Notes under the pieces: model-generated
Databases searched by the model: none
Told to the model about the DNA's origin: nothing
The model's input: the letters and a program-made list of their open reading frames with translations, nothing else
In this document: positions 1 through 9,232 of the stretch, piece after piece
Layout: the number at the start of each line of letters is the position of its first letter
Position numbering within the stretch: the stretch's first letter is position 1
Position numbers and translations under genes: made by a program
Assembly: GCA_018402545.1 (NCBI GenBank)
Contig: JAGYIL010000002.1
Coordinates: 1-64,000 of the forward strand
From: Saccharospirillum sp.
GTDB taxonomy: Bacteria; Pseudomonadota; Gammaproteobacteria; Pseudomonadales; Natronospirillaceae
Length of the DNA: 64,000 nt
Direction of reading: 5' to 3'

Positions 1-92
1 GCTGTTCGGTCACAGCGGAGGCGCATTATAGGGACTGAGTTCCCCGGGTCAACGTCTTTACTGACTTTCTTCCAAACTTTCTGCGGAAAATA

Positions 93-120
93 AAAAAGGC
101 GTTCCGGGGAACGCCTTTTT
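93..120. terminator. Bidirectional rho-independent terminator
   Basis: An inverted repeat has arms AAAAAGGCGTTCC and GGAACGCCTTTTT around a very short loop, with an A-run on one side and a T-run on the other. It can terminate in both directions. It lies just past the end of sspB (minus strand) and closes the sspA-sspB transcript. Bases 1-92 hold no gene that I can see. Confidence 0.85.
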
Positions 121-149
121 CCGTTGCACTCTCAGCTATAAGAGTGGCG

Positions 150-551
150 CTACTTCACCACGCGCAAAGACGGCTTCTTACTACCACCGTCATCACCTCC
201 CGATGGCGTGTCATCCGGATCCGGGTCGTCCGGCGCTTCGAGGTCGAACCCCATACCCTGACCATTCTCTTTGGCAAAAATGGCCATAATAGAAGACATG
301 GGTGCTCTGACCAGAGTAGGCACACCGGAAAAGCGAGCGCTGAACTCAACCCAGCGGTTGTCGAGCACCAGCTCCCTGACCGCCGACGGCGCAATATTGA
401 GCGTAATCTGACCATCCCGAACAAATTGCACAGGCACTTCAACACCCGGGAAGTCGGCTGCAATCACCAGATAAGGCGTGCAGTTGTTGTCGACAATCCA
501 CTGATGGAAAGCCCTGAGCATATAGGGTTTGTTGGAGGTCATTTCACTCAT
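150..551 (-). CDS. sspB: Stringent starvation protein B, ClpXP specificity adaptor
   Basis: SspB delivers ssrA-tagged and some other substrates to the ClpXP protease in the cytoplasm. The 133-residue product has the compact SspB fold segment at about residues 5-105, including the LVIAAD and ITLNIAP strands. A disordered acidic linker (about 107-120) leads to a short basic-hydrophobic tail ending PSLRVVK, which resembles the ClpX-docking tail known from the family. The ATG overlaps the sspA stop as TGATG, so the two genes are translationally coupled. A terminator at 93-120 ends the unit. Length and tail are normal for the family. Confidence 0.95.
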   Translation of the reverse strand: MSEMTSNKPYMLRAFHQWIVDNNCTPYLVIAADFPGVEVPVQFVRDGQITLNIAPSAVRELVLDNRWVEFSARFSGVPTLVRAPMSSIMAIFAKENGQGMGFDLEAPDDPDPDDTPSGGDDGGSKKPSLRVVK

Positions 552-1180
552 CAGTCGCGCATCTCCTGCTCAACCTCTGAGAGGCTGATCTGGAACGATT
601 CACGTTCAAACAGCCGATCCATATATTTGTGGATCGGTTTGGCCTGCTTTTCAGTCAGCTCAATACCCAGAGCCGGCAGACGCCACAAAATCGGAGCAAC
701 GCAACAATCCACCAGCGTGAATTCCTCGCTCATGAAAAACGGCTTTTCATCGAACAGAGGCGCGATGGCCAGCAGACTTTCACGCAGCTCCTTACGGGCC
801 TTGGTGACACTGTCTTTGCTTTTTGCGGCCACGATAACATCGACCTTGTCGCACCAGTCACGCTGAATACGGGCCATGTACTGACGGCTCTCGGCCCGGG
901 CAACCGGGTAGACCGGCAACAATGGCGGATGCGGGAAGCGCTCGTCCAGGTACTCCATCATCACATAGTGTTCAAACAACGTTAGGTCACGGTCGACCAG
1001 CGTCGGCAGCGAGTTGTATGGGTTGATGTCGGCAATTTCCTGAGGCATGTCATCCGGATCGACGTCTTTGATGTCGACCGCTACGCCCTTTTCCGCCAGC
1101 ACAATACGCACCCTGTGGCTGTATTGACTGGCCGGATCGGAGTAAAAAGTCATGGAAGAACGTTTGGCAACGACGCCCAT
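551..1180 (-). CDS. sspA: Stringent starvation protein A, GST-fold RNA polymerase-associated protein
   Basis: SspA binds RNA polymerase under stress and starvation. It has a glutathione S-transferase fold but is not known to act as a transferase. The N-terminal thioredoxin-like domain starts at the motif [19 protein letters not shown] and the helical GST C-terminal domain runs from about residue 90. I place the start at the ATG of MGVVAKRSS (1180) because GGAGAG sits at the right distance upstream. An in-frame extension to 1261 would add 27 residues with no family counterpart. It precedes and overlaps sspB by one base, the usual sspAB order, and lies just downstream of petC. Confidence 0.95.
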   Translation of the reverse strand: MGVVAKRSSMTFYSDPASQYSHRVRIVLAEKGVAVDIKDVDPDDMPQEIADINPYNSLPTLVDRDLTLFEHYVMMEYLDERFPHPPLLPVYPVARAESRQYMARIQRDWCDKVDVIVAAKSKDSVTKARKELRESLLAIAPLFDEKPFFMSEEFTLVDCCVAPILWRLPALGIELTEKQAKPIHKYMDRLFERESFQISLSEVEQEMRD

Positions 1181-1273
1181 TAGGTACTCTCCTCGATGTA
1201 AAAACACCCTGATACAAGACAAAACAAGCGCGGACCAGCCGCGCTTATCAAAAAATGGCACTCGACAGACACG

Positions 1274-2029
1274 TTAGTGAATGTCTTTCCACAACTCGCG
1301 ATACAGCAACTGACCGATCACCAGAAACACCGCCAGGAAGGCAAACACCATCCAGCCAATGCGCTCACGGTCGGCGGCAAAGGGTTCGCCCATATACTCC
1401 AGGAAATTCACCAGGTCATAGATGGTCTCATCGTACTCGGCCTTGGTCTGTGAGCCTTCGACAGCGTAGTTCTCGCAACCGCCGCTGGTCATCAGATTAC
1501 CGGTCAGCGGATCGAAACGACGCTCACTGACCGGGGTGGGGGCTTCGGCACATAGACCCTGAAGCTCCATCAGCACGTGCGGCATACCAACATTTTCGAA
1601 CACAGAATTGTTCACGCCCATCGGACGGCTGTCGTCCTGGTAGAAGCCACGCATGTAGGAGTATAACCAGTCCTCCCCACGGACCCGGGCTACCAGAGTC
1701 AGATCCGGTGGCGCGGCGCCAAACCAGTCTGCACCATCCTGACGGCTCATGGAATTTTCCATCAGCGAACCGATAGCCGCATCGGTAAAGATCAGGTTTT
1801 CCGCGAAAATCTCTTCGGGGATATCCAGATCGGCCGCGACCCGGTTATAACGGCCGTACTCAAGTGAGTGACAGGCCATGCAGTAGTTCATGTAAGTCTG
1901 CAAACCACGCTGCAACGAGGCCTTGTCGCTGATGTCAGTGTCGATGCTGTCTAACTCGACAGATGGACCAGCGGCCAATGCCACCAGCGGGGTAACACTC
2001 AGTATGAGAGACAGAAACAGTTTCTTCAT
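1274..2029 (-). CDS. petC: Cytochrome c1, haem subunit of the bc1 complex
   Basis: Cytochrome c1 takes electrons from the Rieske protein and passes them to soluble cytochrome c at the periplasmic face of complex III. The 251-residue product has a signal peptide (MKKLFLSLILSVTPLVALA), a CxxCH haem site in YMNYCMACHSLEYGRY near residue 50, and a single C-terminal anchor ending LLYRELWKDIH. The ATG overlaps the petB stop by four bases (ATGA). It is the last gene of petABC and is followed by sspA, as in many gammaproteobacteria. Confidence 0.96.
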   Translation of the reverse strand: MKKLFLSLILSVTPLVALAAGPSVELDSIDTDISDKASLQRGLQTYMNYCMACHSLEYGRYNRVAADLDIPEEIFAENLIFTDAAIGSLMENSMSRQDGADWFGAAPPDLTLVARVRGEDWLYSYMRGFYQDDSRPMGVNNSVFENVGMPHVLMELQGLCAEAPTPVSERRFDPLTGNLMTSGGCENYAVEGSQTKAEYDETIYDLVNFLEYMGEPFAADRERIGWMVFAFLAVFLVIGQLLYRELWKDIH

Positions 2030-3273
2030 TTCTCTGGCACCCTCTCTGGAACTGGCTTGGTTTTCTCATATTTGCTGTAAAACGGCATTAACAAGAAAAA
2101 GGCGAAATAAATCAGGGTAAATATCTTTGAAAGCAGGTTATTCAAACCCGTCGCAGGCTGAATGCCCAGCCACGTCAACACCATAAAGGCGATGGCGAAC
2201 ACTACGATTGCCACTTTGCTGTACATGCCTTTGTAGCGCCAGCTCTTCACCGGGCTACGATCCAGCCATGGCAGAATGAAGAGCAGCGCTATCGCCGCAC
2301 CCATCAGGCAGACACCGAGCAACTTGGCATCAATACCCAGTATCGAAAAGTCGATCGCACGCAGAATGGCGTAGTAGGCACCGAAATACCAAACCGGGTG
2401 AATATTTTCTGGCGTTTTCAGGGCATTGGCTGGCTCAAAATTGGCGTACTCAAGGAACTTTCCGTCCATCTCCGGAAAAAAGAACACAACACCACTGAAC
2501 ACCATCAAAAAGATGATGATCATCGGCAATTTCCCGAGCGTGTAATAGGGATGGAAGGGAATGCCGTCGAGTGGGCGGCCATACTCGTCCATGTGTTTCT
2601 TGATGTCGACACCATCGGGGTTGTTTGAGCCTACTTCATGCAGCGCGAGAATGTGCAGCACAATCAGCAAGGCCAATACCAGTGGCAGAGCGATCACGTG
2701 TAACGCGAAAAACCGGTTAAGGGTAATGGTTGAGATTAGGAAGTCGCCACGAATCCATTCAGCCAACCCATCACCGATGACCGGAATGGCGCCGAACAGC
2801 GAGATGATAACCTGAGCGCCCCAGTAGGACATTTGCCCCCAGGGAAGCACATAGCCCATAAAGCCTTCTGCCATCAGTACCAGGTAAATCAGGCAGCCGA
2901 ACAGCCAAATCAACTCCCGGGGCTTTTGGTAGGATCCGTACATGATTCCCCGAAACATGTGCAGGTAAACCACAATGAAAAAGGCGGAAGCCCCGGTGGA
3001 ATGCATGTACCGGATCAGCCAGCCCATCTCAACATCCCGCATGATGTACTCGACAGAGCGAAATGCTTCATCCGCAGAAGGCACATAAGACATGGTCAGC
3101 CAAATACCCGTCAGTATCTGGTTGGCAAAGACTAGGGTTGCCAGCAAACCAAAGACATACCAGAAATTGAGGTTCCTTGGCGCATAGTATTTTGACATGT
3201 GCTTTTCGTAAGCGTTGGTAACCGGCAAGCGATGATCAAGCCATGTCATGAAGTTGGATTTGGAGTTACTCAT
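2026..3273 (-). CDS. petB: Cytochrome b of the ubiquinol-cytochrome c reductase complex
   Basis: This is the integral membrane quinol-oxidising subunit of complex III, carrying two b haems. At 415 residues it has the expected set of about eight to nine membrane helices. Histidine pairs for haem lie in the helices around RYMHSTGASAFFIVVYLHMF and FFALHVIALPLVL...LHILALHE. The quinol-site motif usually written PEWY appears here as PVWY (in IHPVWYFGAYYAILRA). I read that as a natural variant at the Qo site, not damage. The ATG overlaps the petA stop as TGATG, and the stop overlaps petC, so the three genes form one coupled operon. Confidence 0.97.
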   Translation of the reverse strand: MSNSKSNFMTWLDHRLPVTNAYEKHMSKYYAPRNLNFWYVFGLLATLVFANQILTGIWLTMSYVPSADEAFRSVEYIMRDVEMGWLIRYMHSTGASAFFIVVYLHMFRGIMYGSYQKPRELIWLFGCLIYLVLMAEGFMGYVLPWGQMSYWGAQVIISLFGAIPVIGDGLAEWIRGDFLISTITLNRFFALHVIALPLVLALLIVLHILALHEVGSNNPDGVDIKKHMDEYGRPLDGIPFHPYYTLGKLPMIIIFLMVFSGVVFFFPEMDGKFLEYANFEPANALKTPENIHPVWYFGAYYAILRAIDFSILGIDAKLLGVCLMGAAIALLFILPWLDRSPVKSWRYKGMYSKVAIVVFAIAFMVLTWLGIQPATGLNNLLSKIFTLIYFAFFLLMPFYSKYEKTKPVPERVPEK

Positions 3274-3866
3274 CAGGCTGAATCCTCACCAATGGTTAGC
3301 ATGGACCCTTGGATCATATGCGGCGGAACGACCAGATTGGTTGGTGCTGGCATGCCTCGGTAAACACGCCCCGCCATGTCGAACCGGGAGCCGTGGCAAG
3401 GGCAAAAGAAACCGCCCGTCCAGTCCGCATCAAAAGACTGAGGCTCGACACTCGGGATAAACTGTGGCGAGCAGCCAAGGTGGGTACAAACCCCCTCGAT
3501 CACCAGCAAATCTTCAGACCGCGAGCGAACCGTGTTCTGCGCGTACTCAGGCTGCTGCGAAACAACTTCTGATTGCGGGTCGGCGAGATTGTCGATCAGC
3601 TCTTCGCTACTGAGGTTGGCAATGGCCTCTTCAGTGCGACGTACGATGAAAATCGGCTTGCCGCGCCATTCGGTAATGCGCATTTCGCCGGGTTCGAGCC
3701 TGCTGATATCAACGGTCACCGGAGCCCCGATCGCCTTGGCTTTCTCACTGGGGAACCAGGAGCGGACGAACGGGGTTGCAACTCCAACCGCGCCTACGGC
3801 ACCCATGGCACCGGTCGCGATATAGAGAAAGCGGCGCCGACCCTTATTTACGCCGTCTTGCGTCAT
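3273..3866 (-). CDS. petA: Rieske iron-sulfur subunit of the bc1 complex
   Basis: The Rieske protein carries a [2Fe-2S] cluster that moves electrons from quinol at cytochrome b to cytochrome c1. A twin-arginine-type N-terminus (NKGRRRFLYIATGAMGAVG) forms the signal-anchor. The cluster motifs are CTHLGCSP and CPCHGSRFD in the C-terminal half, with both Cys-His pairs present. I start it at ATG 3866 (MTQDGVNKGRRR), giving 197 residues, the usual length. An in-frame extension to 3914 adds an unlikely leader. It is the first gene of petABC, so a promoter should lie in 3867-4045. Confidence 0.95.
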   Translation of the reverse strand: MTQDGVNKGRRRFLYIATGAMGAVGAVGVATPFVRSWFPSEKAKAIGAPVTVDISRLEPGEMRITEWRGKPIFIVRRTEEAIANLSSEELIDNLADPQSEVVSQQPEYAQNTVRSRSEDLLVIEGVCTHLGCSPQFIPSVEPQSFDADWTGGFFCPCHGSRFDMAGRVYRGMPAPTNLVVPPHMIQGSMLTIGEDSA

Positions 3867-4045
3867 TATTAGGTCCTCTGTCTGAAGGTAGAAAAAATAC
3901 GGGGTAGTTTCCACAAAATGACGGGAATACTAAAGAATTACACTCCCACTGACAAGAAAACCCTTCGTTGAACAGGGGTATTGGCAGGGGTCAGGCATCG
4001 CCTGCAAGCCGCACGGCACCGGTGCCGTCTGGCGCCGCGAGAAAC

Positions 4046-4074
4046 AAAAACGCCCGGACAAGTCCGGGCGTTTT
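4046..4074 (-). terminator. Rho-independent terminator after rpsI
   Basis: The arms AAAACGCCCGGAC and GTCCGGGCGTTTT flank a two-base loop. Read on the minus strand, the stem ends in a T-run (CGGGCGTTTTTGTTTC). It lies 24 bases past the rpsI stop and separates rplM-rpsI from petABC. Confidence 0.9.
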
Positions 4075-4097
4075 GAAAGCAGGGCCATCCAGAACGA

Positions 4098-4493
4098 TTA
4101 ACGCTTGGAGTATTGCGGACGCTTACGCGCCTTGTGCAGACCGACTTTCTTACGTTCAACCATCCGGGCGTCGCGGGTTACATAACCGGCGGCACGCAGT
4201 TGCTTGCGCAGAGTCTCGTCGTAGACCATCAGGGCACGGGTAATGCCATGACGAATCGCACCGGCCTGACCGTTGGCACCACCACCAGCTACGCTGATGA
4301 TGACGTCGAACTTGTCAGTCAGCTCAACCAGTTCCAGCGGCTGACGAACGATCATGCGTGACGTCTCACGACCGAAGTACACATCCAGAGGGCGCTTGTT
4401 GACGCTGATCTGGCCAGTACCCGGACGCAGGTAGACACGTGCGGCTGAGGTTTTGCGGCGACCTGTACCGTAATATTGCTGAATTGCTGTCAT
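4098..4493 (-). CDS. rpsI: 30S ribosomal protein S9 (uS9)
   Basis: S9 is a small-subunit protein whose basic C-terminal tail reaches the P-site tRNA. The N-terminal [19 protein letters not shown] and the C-terminal [11 protein letters not shown] are diagnostic. I start it at ATG 4493 (MTAIQQYYG), which has GGGGAG at good spacing and gives 130 residues, the same length as the E. coli protein. An upstream in-frame ATG at 4505 lacks this support. It follows rplM by about 11 bases, as in nearly all bacteria, and is followed by a strong terminator. Confidence 0.98.
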   Translation of the reverse strand: MTAIQQYYGTGRRKTSAARVYLRPGTGQISVNKRPLDVYFGRETSRMIVRQPLELVELTDKFDVIISVAGGGANGQAGAIRHGITRALMVYDETLRKQLRAAGYVTRDARMVERKKVGLHKARKRPQYSKR

Positions 4494-4504
4494 GTCGCTC
4501 CCCA

Positions 4505-4933
4505 TTAAATCTTCAGTTCTTTGGGCTGTTGTGCAGTATGCGGATGATCGACACCGGCATACACCTTCAGCTTCTTCAGCATGGCACGGCCAAGCGGATT
4601 CCGGGGAATCATGCCTTTAACCGCCAGTTCGATCACGCGCTCGGGCTTGTGGTCGATCATTTTTTCGAAGCTCATGGACTTCAGGCCACCCGGGTACCCG
4701 GTATGACGGTGATACATTTTTTGCTTGGTCTTGCGACCGGTCACAGCCACTTTCTCGGCGTTGATCACGACGATGTAATCGCCGGTATCCACGTGAGGCG
4801 TGAACTCTGCTTTATGCTTGCCGCGCAAACGACGAGCAATTTCGGTCGACAAGCGACCCAACGTTTGGCCTTGGGCATCGACTACGTACCAGTCGCGCTT
4901 TACTTCAGCCGGTTTTGCTACAAAAGTTTTCAT
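4505..4933 (-). CDS. rplM: 50S ribosomal protein L13 (uL13)
   Basis: L13 is an early-assembly protein of the large subunit. The 142-residue product has the L13 core, with [23 protein letters not shown] near the N-terminus and the motif [10 protein letters not shown] near residue 80. Length matches the E. coli protein exactly. The ATG at 4933 is preceded by GGAG in the minus-strand leader. It leads the rplM-rpsI operon. A promoter-like pair lies at 4994-5022, giving a leader of about 55-60 bases. In E. coli the operon is feedback-controlled by L13, but I cannot show that here. Confidence 0.98.
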   Translation of the reverse strand: MKTFVAKPAEVKRDWYVVDAQGQTLGRLSTEIARRLRGKHKAEFTPHVDTGDYIVVINAEKVAVTGRKTKQKMYHRHTGYPGGLKSMSFEKMIDHKPERVIELAVKGMIPRNPLGRAMLKKLKVYAGVDHPHTAQQPKELKI

Positions 4934-4993
4934 TTAACTCCGCCTAATAAAAGTGGGGGGCTCAGGGGCAGTTAATCCGAAATAAGGGCGCGG

Positions 4994-5022
4994 ATAGTAA
5001 AGAAACAACCACCCCTTTGCAA
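4994..5022 (-). promoter_or_regulatory. Likely promoter of rplM-rpsI
   Basis: On the minus strand TTGCAA and TACTAT are separated by exactly 17 bases, about 60 bases upstream of the rplM start. Each hexamer matches four of six consensus positions. The assignment is by sequence and position only. Confidence 0.5.
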
Positions 5023-5074
5023 GGGCCTTCGATCAAATAGTATTCAAAAACAGGGCGATGGCCGAACGAGCCAT

Positions 5075-5416
5075 CTACAACCCTTCGCTACCCGTGGTTC
5101 CGCCCGGCATTCTCACTCTGGAGAAGCGCACCAGGCCTACACCAAGGCCGGCTATACAGCCAAAAACCGTCACCAGCATGCCGATGACGGTTTCAGGCTC
5201 CAGGCCATCTCCCGGGCTCAGCGCAAAGCGGGTAACACCCCAGAAATAGGCAAGGCTGGCAACCAGAAACGTCAGCATCAACATGCAGACAACCCAGTAC
5301 CCCTTGGCATCGTAGAGCCGCAAGCTGCCTCTCAGCACCCGGCTGTGCAGTAGCGTAAAGAGGCCGGTCGAGGCCCCCGCAACAATCAGCGCCAGCGCCA
5401 CCAGGTAGATGATCAT
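5075..5416 (-). CDS. Small integral membrane protein of unknown function
   Basis: I do not recognise a named family. With the start at ATG 5416 (GGAGGG upstream at correct spacing) the product is 113 residues. It shows three hydrophobic segments: one at the N-terminus (YLVALALIVAGASTGLFTLL), a second around GYWVVCMLMLTFLVASLAYFW, and a third around IGMLVTVFGCIAGLGVGL. The ends are short and polar. It lies between prfC and rplM on the same strand, 73 bases beyond the prfC stop, so it may share the prfC transcript. A weak hairpin (GATGGC/GCCATC, 5057-5075) followed by a T-run may end it. Confidence 0.7.
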   Translation of the reverse strand: MIIYLVALALIVAGASTGLFTLLHSRVLRGSLRLYDAKGYWVVCMLMLTFLVASLAYFWGVTRFALSPGDGLEPETVIGMLVTVFGCIAGLGVGLVRFSRVRMPGGTTGSEGL

Positions 5417-5488
5417 GCCGTCCCTCCAGGTTGAATGATGCCGCCCGTCGCTCGGCAATTGCCAAACACGGGCGCCAGAGGCCCTGCC

Positions 5489-7066
5489 TCAGTGCTCCCG
5501 GGTTTTCCGGAACGCAATGTCAGGATGCCGTTCCTGCGCCATTTGCAGGTTGACCATGGTCGGGGCCACATAGGCCAGATTATCCCCACCATCCAGTGCC
5601 AGATTATCGTAGGCCTTATCGCGGAATTGCTCCAGTTTGCGCGGGTCGGCACATTCGACCCAGCGTGCTGTGGCCACGCTGATGGGCTCGTATACCGCAT
5701 CGACTTTATATTCCGACTTCAAACGCTGGGCGACCACATCAAACTGCAGCATACCAACGGCGCCGACGATGAGGTCATTGTTCTTGAGCGGCCGGAATAC
5801 CTGCACTGCGCCCTCTTCAGACAGCTGCATCAGACCCTTTTGCAATTGCTTGGCCTTAAGCGGGTCGCGCAGGCGAATGCGACGGAACAACTCCGGCGCG
5901 AAGTTCGGGATGCCCGAGAACTTGACCATCTCACCCTGCGTAAAGGTATCCCCAATCTGAATCGTACCGTGGTTGTGCAACCCGATAATGTCGCCAGGCC
6001 AGGCTTCTTCGACCGCAGAACGGTCGCCGGCCAGAAAGGTCAGGGCATCGGAGATGCGCACATCCTTGCCGGTGCGGACATGCTTCATCCTCATGCCTTT
6101 CTCGTACTTGCCGGACACAATGCGCAGGAAGGCCACACGATCGCGGTGGTTCGGGTCCATGTTTGCCTGGATCTTGAATACGAACCCGGAGAAGGTGCTT
6201 TCACTGCTCTCAACGACCCGCTCATCGGTCGCTCTAGGCTGGGGGTTAGGTGCCCAGTCCACCAGACCATCGAGCATATGGTCGACACCGAAGTTACCGA
6301 GGGCGGTACCGAAGAACACCGGCGTCAGCTGCCCCGCCAGAAACTCCTCCAGATCGAACTTGTTGGCGGCGGCCAGCAGCTCCACATCCTGACGCAGTTC
6401 ATCGGCGTATTCGCCCAGGGCCTTGTCCACTTCAGGGTTGTCTAGCCCCTTGATCACCCGACGCTCCTGGATGGTGTGGCCCTGGCCACTCTGGTACAGC
6501 AGCACTTCATCGTTCAGCAGGTGGTAGACGCCCTTGAACTGCTTGCCCTGGCCAATCGGCCAGGTGATGGGCGCGCAGCTGATCTTGAGGATGTTCTCGA
6601 CTTCATCCATCAGCTCAAGCGGCTCGCGGATGTCGCGGTCGAGCTTGTTCATAAAGGTCAGCACCGGGGTTTCGCGCATCCGGGCGACATCCATCAGCTT
6701 GATGGTCCGGTCCTCAACGCCCTTGGCGGCGTCGATCACCATCAAACAGGAGTCGACTGCAGTCAGGGTACGGTAGGTGTCTTCGGAGAAGTCCTCGTGC
6801 CCCGGGGTATCGAGCAGGTTGACCAGCTTGTCGTTATAGGGGAACTGCATGACCGAGGTGGTAATGGAAATACCACGGTCTTTTTCCATTTCCATCCAGT
6901 CCGATTTGGCGTGCTGGCCAGACTTCTTGCCCTTCACGGTACCGGCCGTCTGCAGAGCCTTCCCGAACAGCAGCACCTTTTCAGTAATGGTGGTCTTACC
7001 GGCATCGGGGTGCGAAATGATGGCGAAGGTATGACGTTTTGAGACTTCTTCAGCAATGGTGCTCAT
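5489..7066 (-). CDS. prfC: Peptide chain release factor 3 (RF3 GTPase)
   Basis: RF3 is a translational GTPase that recycles RF1 and RF2 from terminated ribosomes. The G domain is intact: HPDAGKTT (P-loop), a switch I region ending [19 protein letters not shown] (G3) and NKLDR (G4). Beta-barrel and C-terminal RF3 domains follow. The start at ATG 7066 ([12 protein letters not shown]) gives about 525 residues, typical of RF3. An in-frame TTG at 7090 would add eight residues. It is divergent from cmoA, with which it shares the 7067-7210 promoter region. Confidence 0.97.
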   Translation of the reverse strand: MSTIAEEVSKRHTFAIISHPDAGKTTITEKVLLFGKALQTAGTVKGKKSGQHAKSDWMEMEKDRGISITTSVMQFPYNDKLVNLLDTPGHEDFSEDTYRTLTAVDSCLMVIDAAKGVEDRTIKLMDVARMRETPVLTFMNKLDRDIREPLELMDEVENILKISCAPITWPIGQGKQFKGVYHLLNDEVLLYQSGQGHTIQERRVIKGLDNPEVDKALGEYADELRQDVELLAAANKFDLEEFLAGQLTPVFFGTALGNFGVDHMLDGLVDWAPNPQPRATDERVVESSESTFSGFVFKIQANMDPNHRDRVAFLRIVSGKYEKGMRMKHVRTGKDVRISDALTFLAGDRSAVEEAWPGDIIGLHNHGTIQIGDTFTQGEMVKFSGIPNFAPELFRRIRLRDPLKAKQLQKGLMQLSEEGAVQVFRPLKNNDLIVGAVGMLQFDVVAQRLKSEYKVDAVYEPISVATARWVECADPRKLEQFRDKAYDNLALDGGDNLAYVAPTMVNLQMAQERHPDIAFRKTREH

Positions 7067-7210
7067 AGATAAGCGGCATTTCCCAGACAAAGCGGTTCAA
7101 ATTGCCGCGCATTATAACGTTCGCCGCCTGATTTTCGACCACGGGGGCGAAGATAGTCGACGGTCCATGTAAAATACCGCCACCTAACGCCTGAAGTGAC
7201 CCGCTTGACC

Positions 7211-7960
7211 ATGACGCATCGCCAGCCACCCGAACCCGCCAAAGACACGATTTACGCCAGCGCACACGGTCAAGTCGCCGACTTCCGCTTTGACGATACC
7301 GTCGCGCGCGTCTTTCCGGACATGATCAAACGCTCGGTCCCGGGCTATAGCCATATAATAGGCATGATCGGCATCCTCGCCGAGCAGTACGCCCAGCCCA
7401 ACAGCCGGCTTTATGATCTGGGCAGTTCACTCGGCGCCGCCAGCCTGGCCATGCGCCACCGGGTACATGCCCCCGGTGCCGTGATCGTCGCGGTCGACAA
7501 CAGCGAAGCCATGCTCGAACGCAGCCGGGATTTCCTGGAGAGTGAGGACTTGCCAACCCCGGTGCAGACCCTCTGCGCGGACATCACCTCACTGACGCTT
7601 GAAAACGCCTCCTTCGTGGTGTTGAACTTCACCCTGCAGTTCATACCGCTCGACCACCGCCAGGAAACCCTGCAACGGATCTACGACGGCATGCTGCCCG
7701 GCGCCGCCCTGGTGCTTTCTGAAAAGCTGCGCTTCCCGGATCCAGTACAGGACCAGTTACTGATACAACATCACCACGACTTCAAACGCGCCAACGGCTA
7801 CAGCGACCTGGAAATCAGCCAGAAACGCCAGGCGATTGAACGCGTGTTGCTGCCGGAAACCGCCGAAGACCACCTGCAGCGGCTGAAAGCGGTTGGCTTC
7901 AGCACCGCAACCCTCTGGTTTCAGAGCTTCAACTTCGCCTCCTTTCTGGCCATTAAGTAG
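7211..7960 (+). CDS. cmoA: Carboxy-S-adenosyl-L-methionine synthase
   Basis: CmoA converts SAM and prephenate to carboxy-SAM, the carboxymethyl donor used by CmoB at wobble uridine 34. The Rossmann methyltransferase motif is YDLGSSLGAASLAM near residue 70, followed by AVDNSEAML and the family-typical FTLQFIPLDHR. The start is uncertain between GTG 7196 and ATG 7211. Neither has a strong ribosome site. I use the ATG, giving 249 residues. cmoB follows after about 11 bases. Confidence 0.95.
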   Translation: MTHRQPPEPAKDTIYASAHGQVADFRFDDTVARVFPDMIKRSVPGYSHIIGMIGILAEQYAQPNSRLYDLGSSLGAASLAMRHRVHAPGAVIVAVDNSEAMLERSRDFLESEDLPTPVQTLCADITSLTLENASFVVLNFTLQFIPLDHRQETLQRIYDGMLPGAALVLSEKLRFPDPVQDQLLIQHHHDFKRANGYSDLEISQKRQAIERVLLPETAEDHLQRLKAVGFSTATLWFQSFNFASFLAIK

Positions 7961-7971
7961 CACGGGTACCC

Positions 7972-8976
7972 ATGATCGACTTTCGCCCCTTTATCGACAC
8001 CCTGACACGAACGCCCCTGTCAGTCTGGCAAGCGCCACTTCAAGCCCAGCTTGATGACCTGTTCGCCAACCTGAACGATGGCAATTTGCCGCGCTTTTTG
8101 AAATGCATCGACCAACTCCCGGATGTGACCGATATCAGTTTCGACCCGCACCGTGTCGAACTGACCTCAATCAATCCCCTAAGCGACACAAACCAGACGC
8201 AACTGGAGCACGCCCTGCGCGGCTTAATTCCCTGGCGCAAAGGACCGTTCCGGTTGTTTGGCACCCACATCGACTCTGAATGGCGCTGCGATCTGAAATG
8301 GGCCCGCGTCGCCCCGCACCTGAGCGACCTGAATGGCCGGTGCGTACTGGACGTCGGCAGCGGCAATGGCTACTACGGCTGGCGCATGAAAGCCGCAGGC
8401 GCCCGTATCGTTGCTGGCATCGACCCGTCCTGGTTATCCGTCGTGCAACACCTGGCCATCAACCACTATGTACAGGACCCGAGTCACACGGTTTTGCCGT
8501 TCACGCTGGAAAGCCTGACCCCCGACCTCGAAGCTTTCGATACGGTGTTTTCGATGGGCGTGCTCTACCACAGACGCTCGCCACTCGATCATCTCGCCGA
8601 GCTACGTGCAGCGTTAAGACCCGGCGGTGAACTCGTGCTGGAAACCCTGGTCGTCGAAGGCAACGAACGCGAAGCCTTCGTGCCACCGGGCCGCTATGCC
8701 CGGATGAATAACGTCTGGTTCTTACCCAGCCCAAAAGCACTGGCTCACTGGCTGGAGAAATCCGGTTTCGAAGACGTGCACATCGCCGATGTCACCCCGA
8801 CCACAACCGAAGAACAACGCACCACCGACTGGAAACCGGGGCAGTCGTTAACCGACTACTTAAACCCAGCTGATCAAACACAAACCATCGAAGGGCACCC
8901 GGCACCACTGCGCGCAACCCTTATCGCGACAAAACCGGCTGGTGCCAAACGACTCCGCAGATATTATCTGGACTGA
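7972..8976 (+). CDS. cmoB: tRNA U34 carboxymethyltransferase
   Basis: CmoB transfers the carboxymethyl group of carboxy-SAM to 5-hydroxyuridine 34, giving uridine-5-oxyacetic acid in tRNAs that read wobble codons. The 334-residue length fits the family. The methyltransferase core begins at VLDVGSGNGYYGWRM near residue 125, with a GIDPSWLSVVQ strand-loop and the FSMGVLYHRRSP motif typical of CmoB. It follows cmoA closely, so the two steps are encoded together. The gene ends in ordinary sequence. The AT-richer stretch that follows marks the border with the accessory locus. Confidence 0.96.
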   Translation: MIDFRPFIDTLTRTPLSVWQAPLQAQLDDLFANLNDGNLPRFLKCIDQLPDVTDISFDPHRVELTSINPLSDTNQTQLEHALRGLIPWRKGPFRLFGTHIDSEWRCDLKWARVAPHLSDLNGRCVLDVGSGNGYYGWRMKAAGARIVAGIDPSWLSVVQHLAINHYVQDPSHTVLPFTLESLTPDLEAFDTVFSMGVLYHRRSPLDHLAELRAALRPGGELVLETLVVEGNEREAFVPPGRYARMNNVWFLPSPKALAHWLEKSGFEDVHIADVTPTTTEEQRTTDWKPGQSLTDYLNPADQTQTIEGHPAPLRATLIATKPAGAKRLRRYYLD

Positions 8977-9232
8977 GGTTACGCTCAGAATAACTTGACT
9001 CAATAGACAGTTATTAATGTAGCTTCCACAGCAAAAGCCAACTCAATCACAAATCTTAAATTGATTGGCAAAGTGATTAAATTTTACGAATAAATGGTCA
9101 CTTTTCTAGCTGTTCAAACGGGATACAATCGAATAATCTCACCTAATCGATTCAAACATCGATACTCAATAACGGCGTAAGGACTCAGCATTAGCTGAAT
9201 GCGCCAATGATAGTTGAAGGAAGGATTTCTTC
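8977..9232 (+). promoter_or_regulatory. AT-rich leader of the acyltransferase/peptide-export operon
   Basis: This stretch has no gene. It is clearly richer in A and T than the flanking cmoB. TACAAT at 9124-9129 is a good -10 element, but I see no convincing -35 partner. AAAGTGA (9070-9076) and TCACTTT (9098-9104) form an inverted repeat just upstream and could be an operator. AAGGAAGG stands about 8-10 bases before the ATG at 9233. The promoter call is tentative. Confidence 0.4.

Noticed and set aside
5435-6445. A 336-codon open frame antisense to RF3
   Set aside because: It lies wholly opposite the conserved prfC gene and has no recognisable domain. Long antisense frames are expected opposite GC-rich codons.
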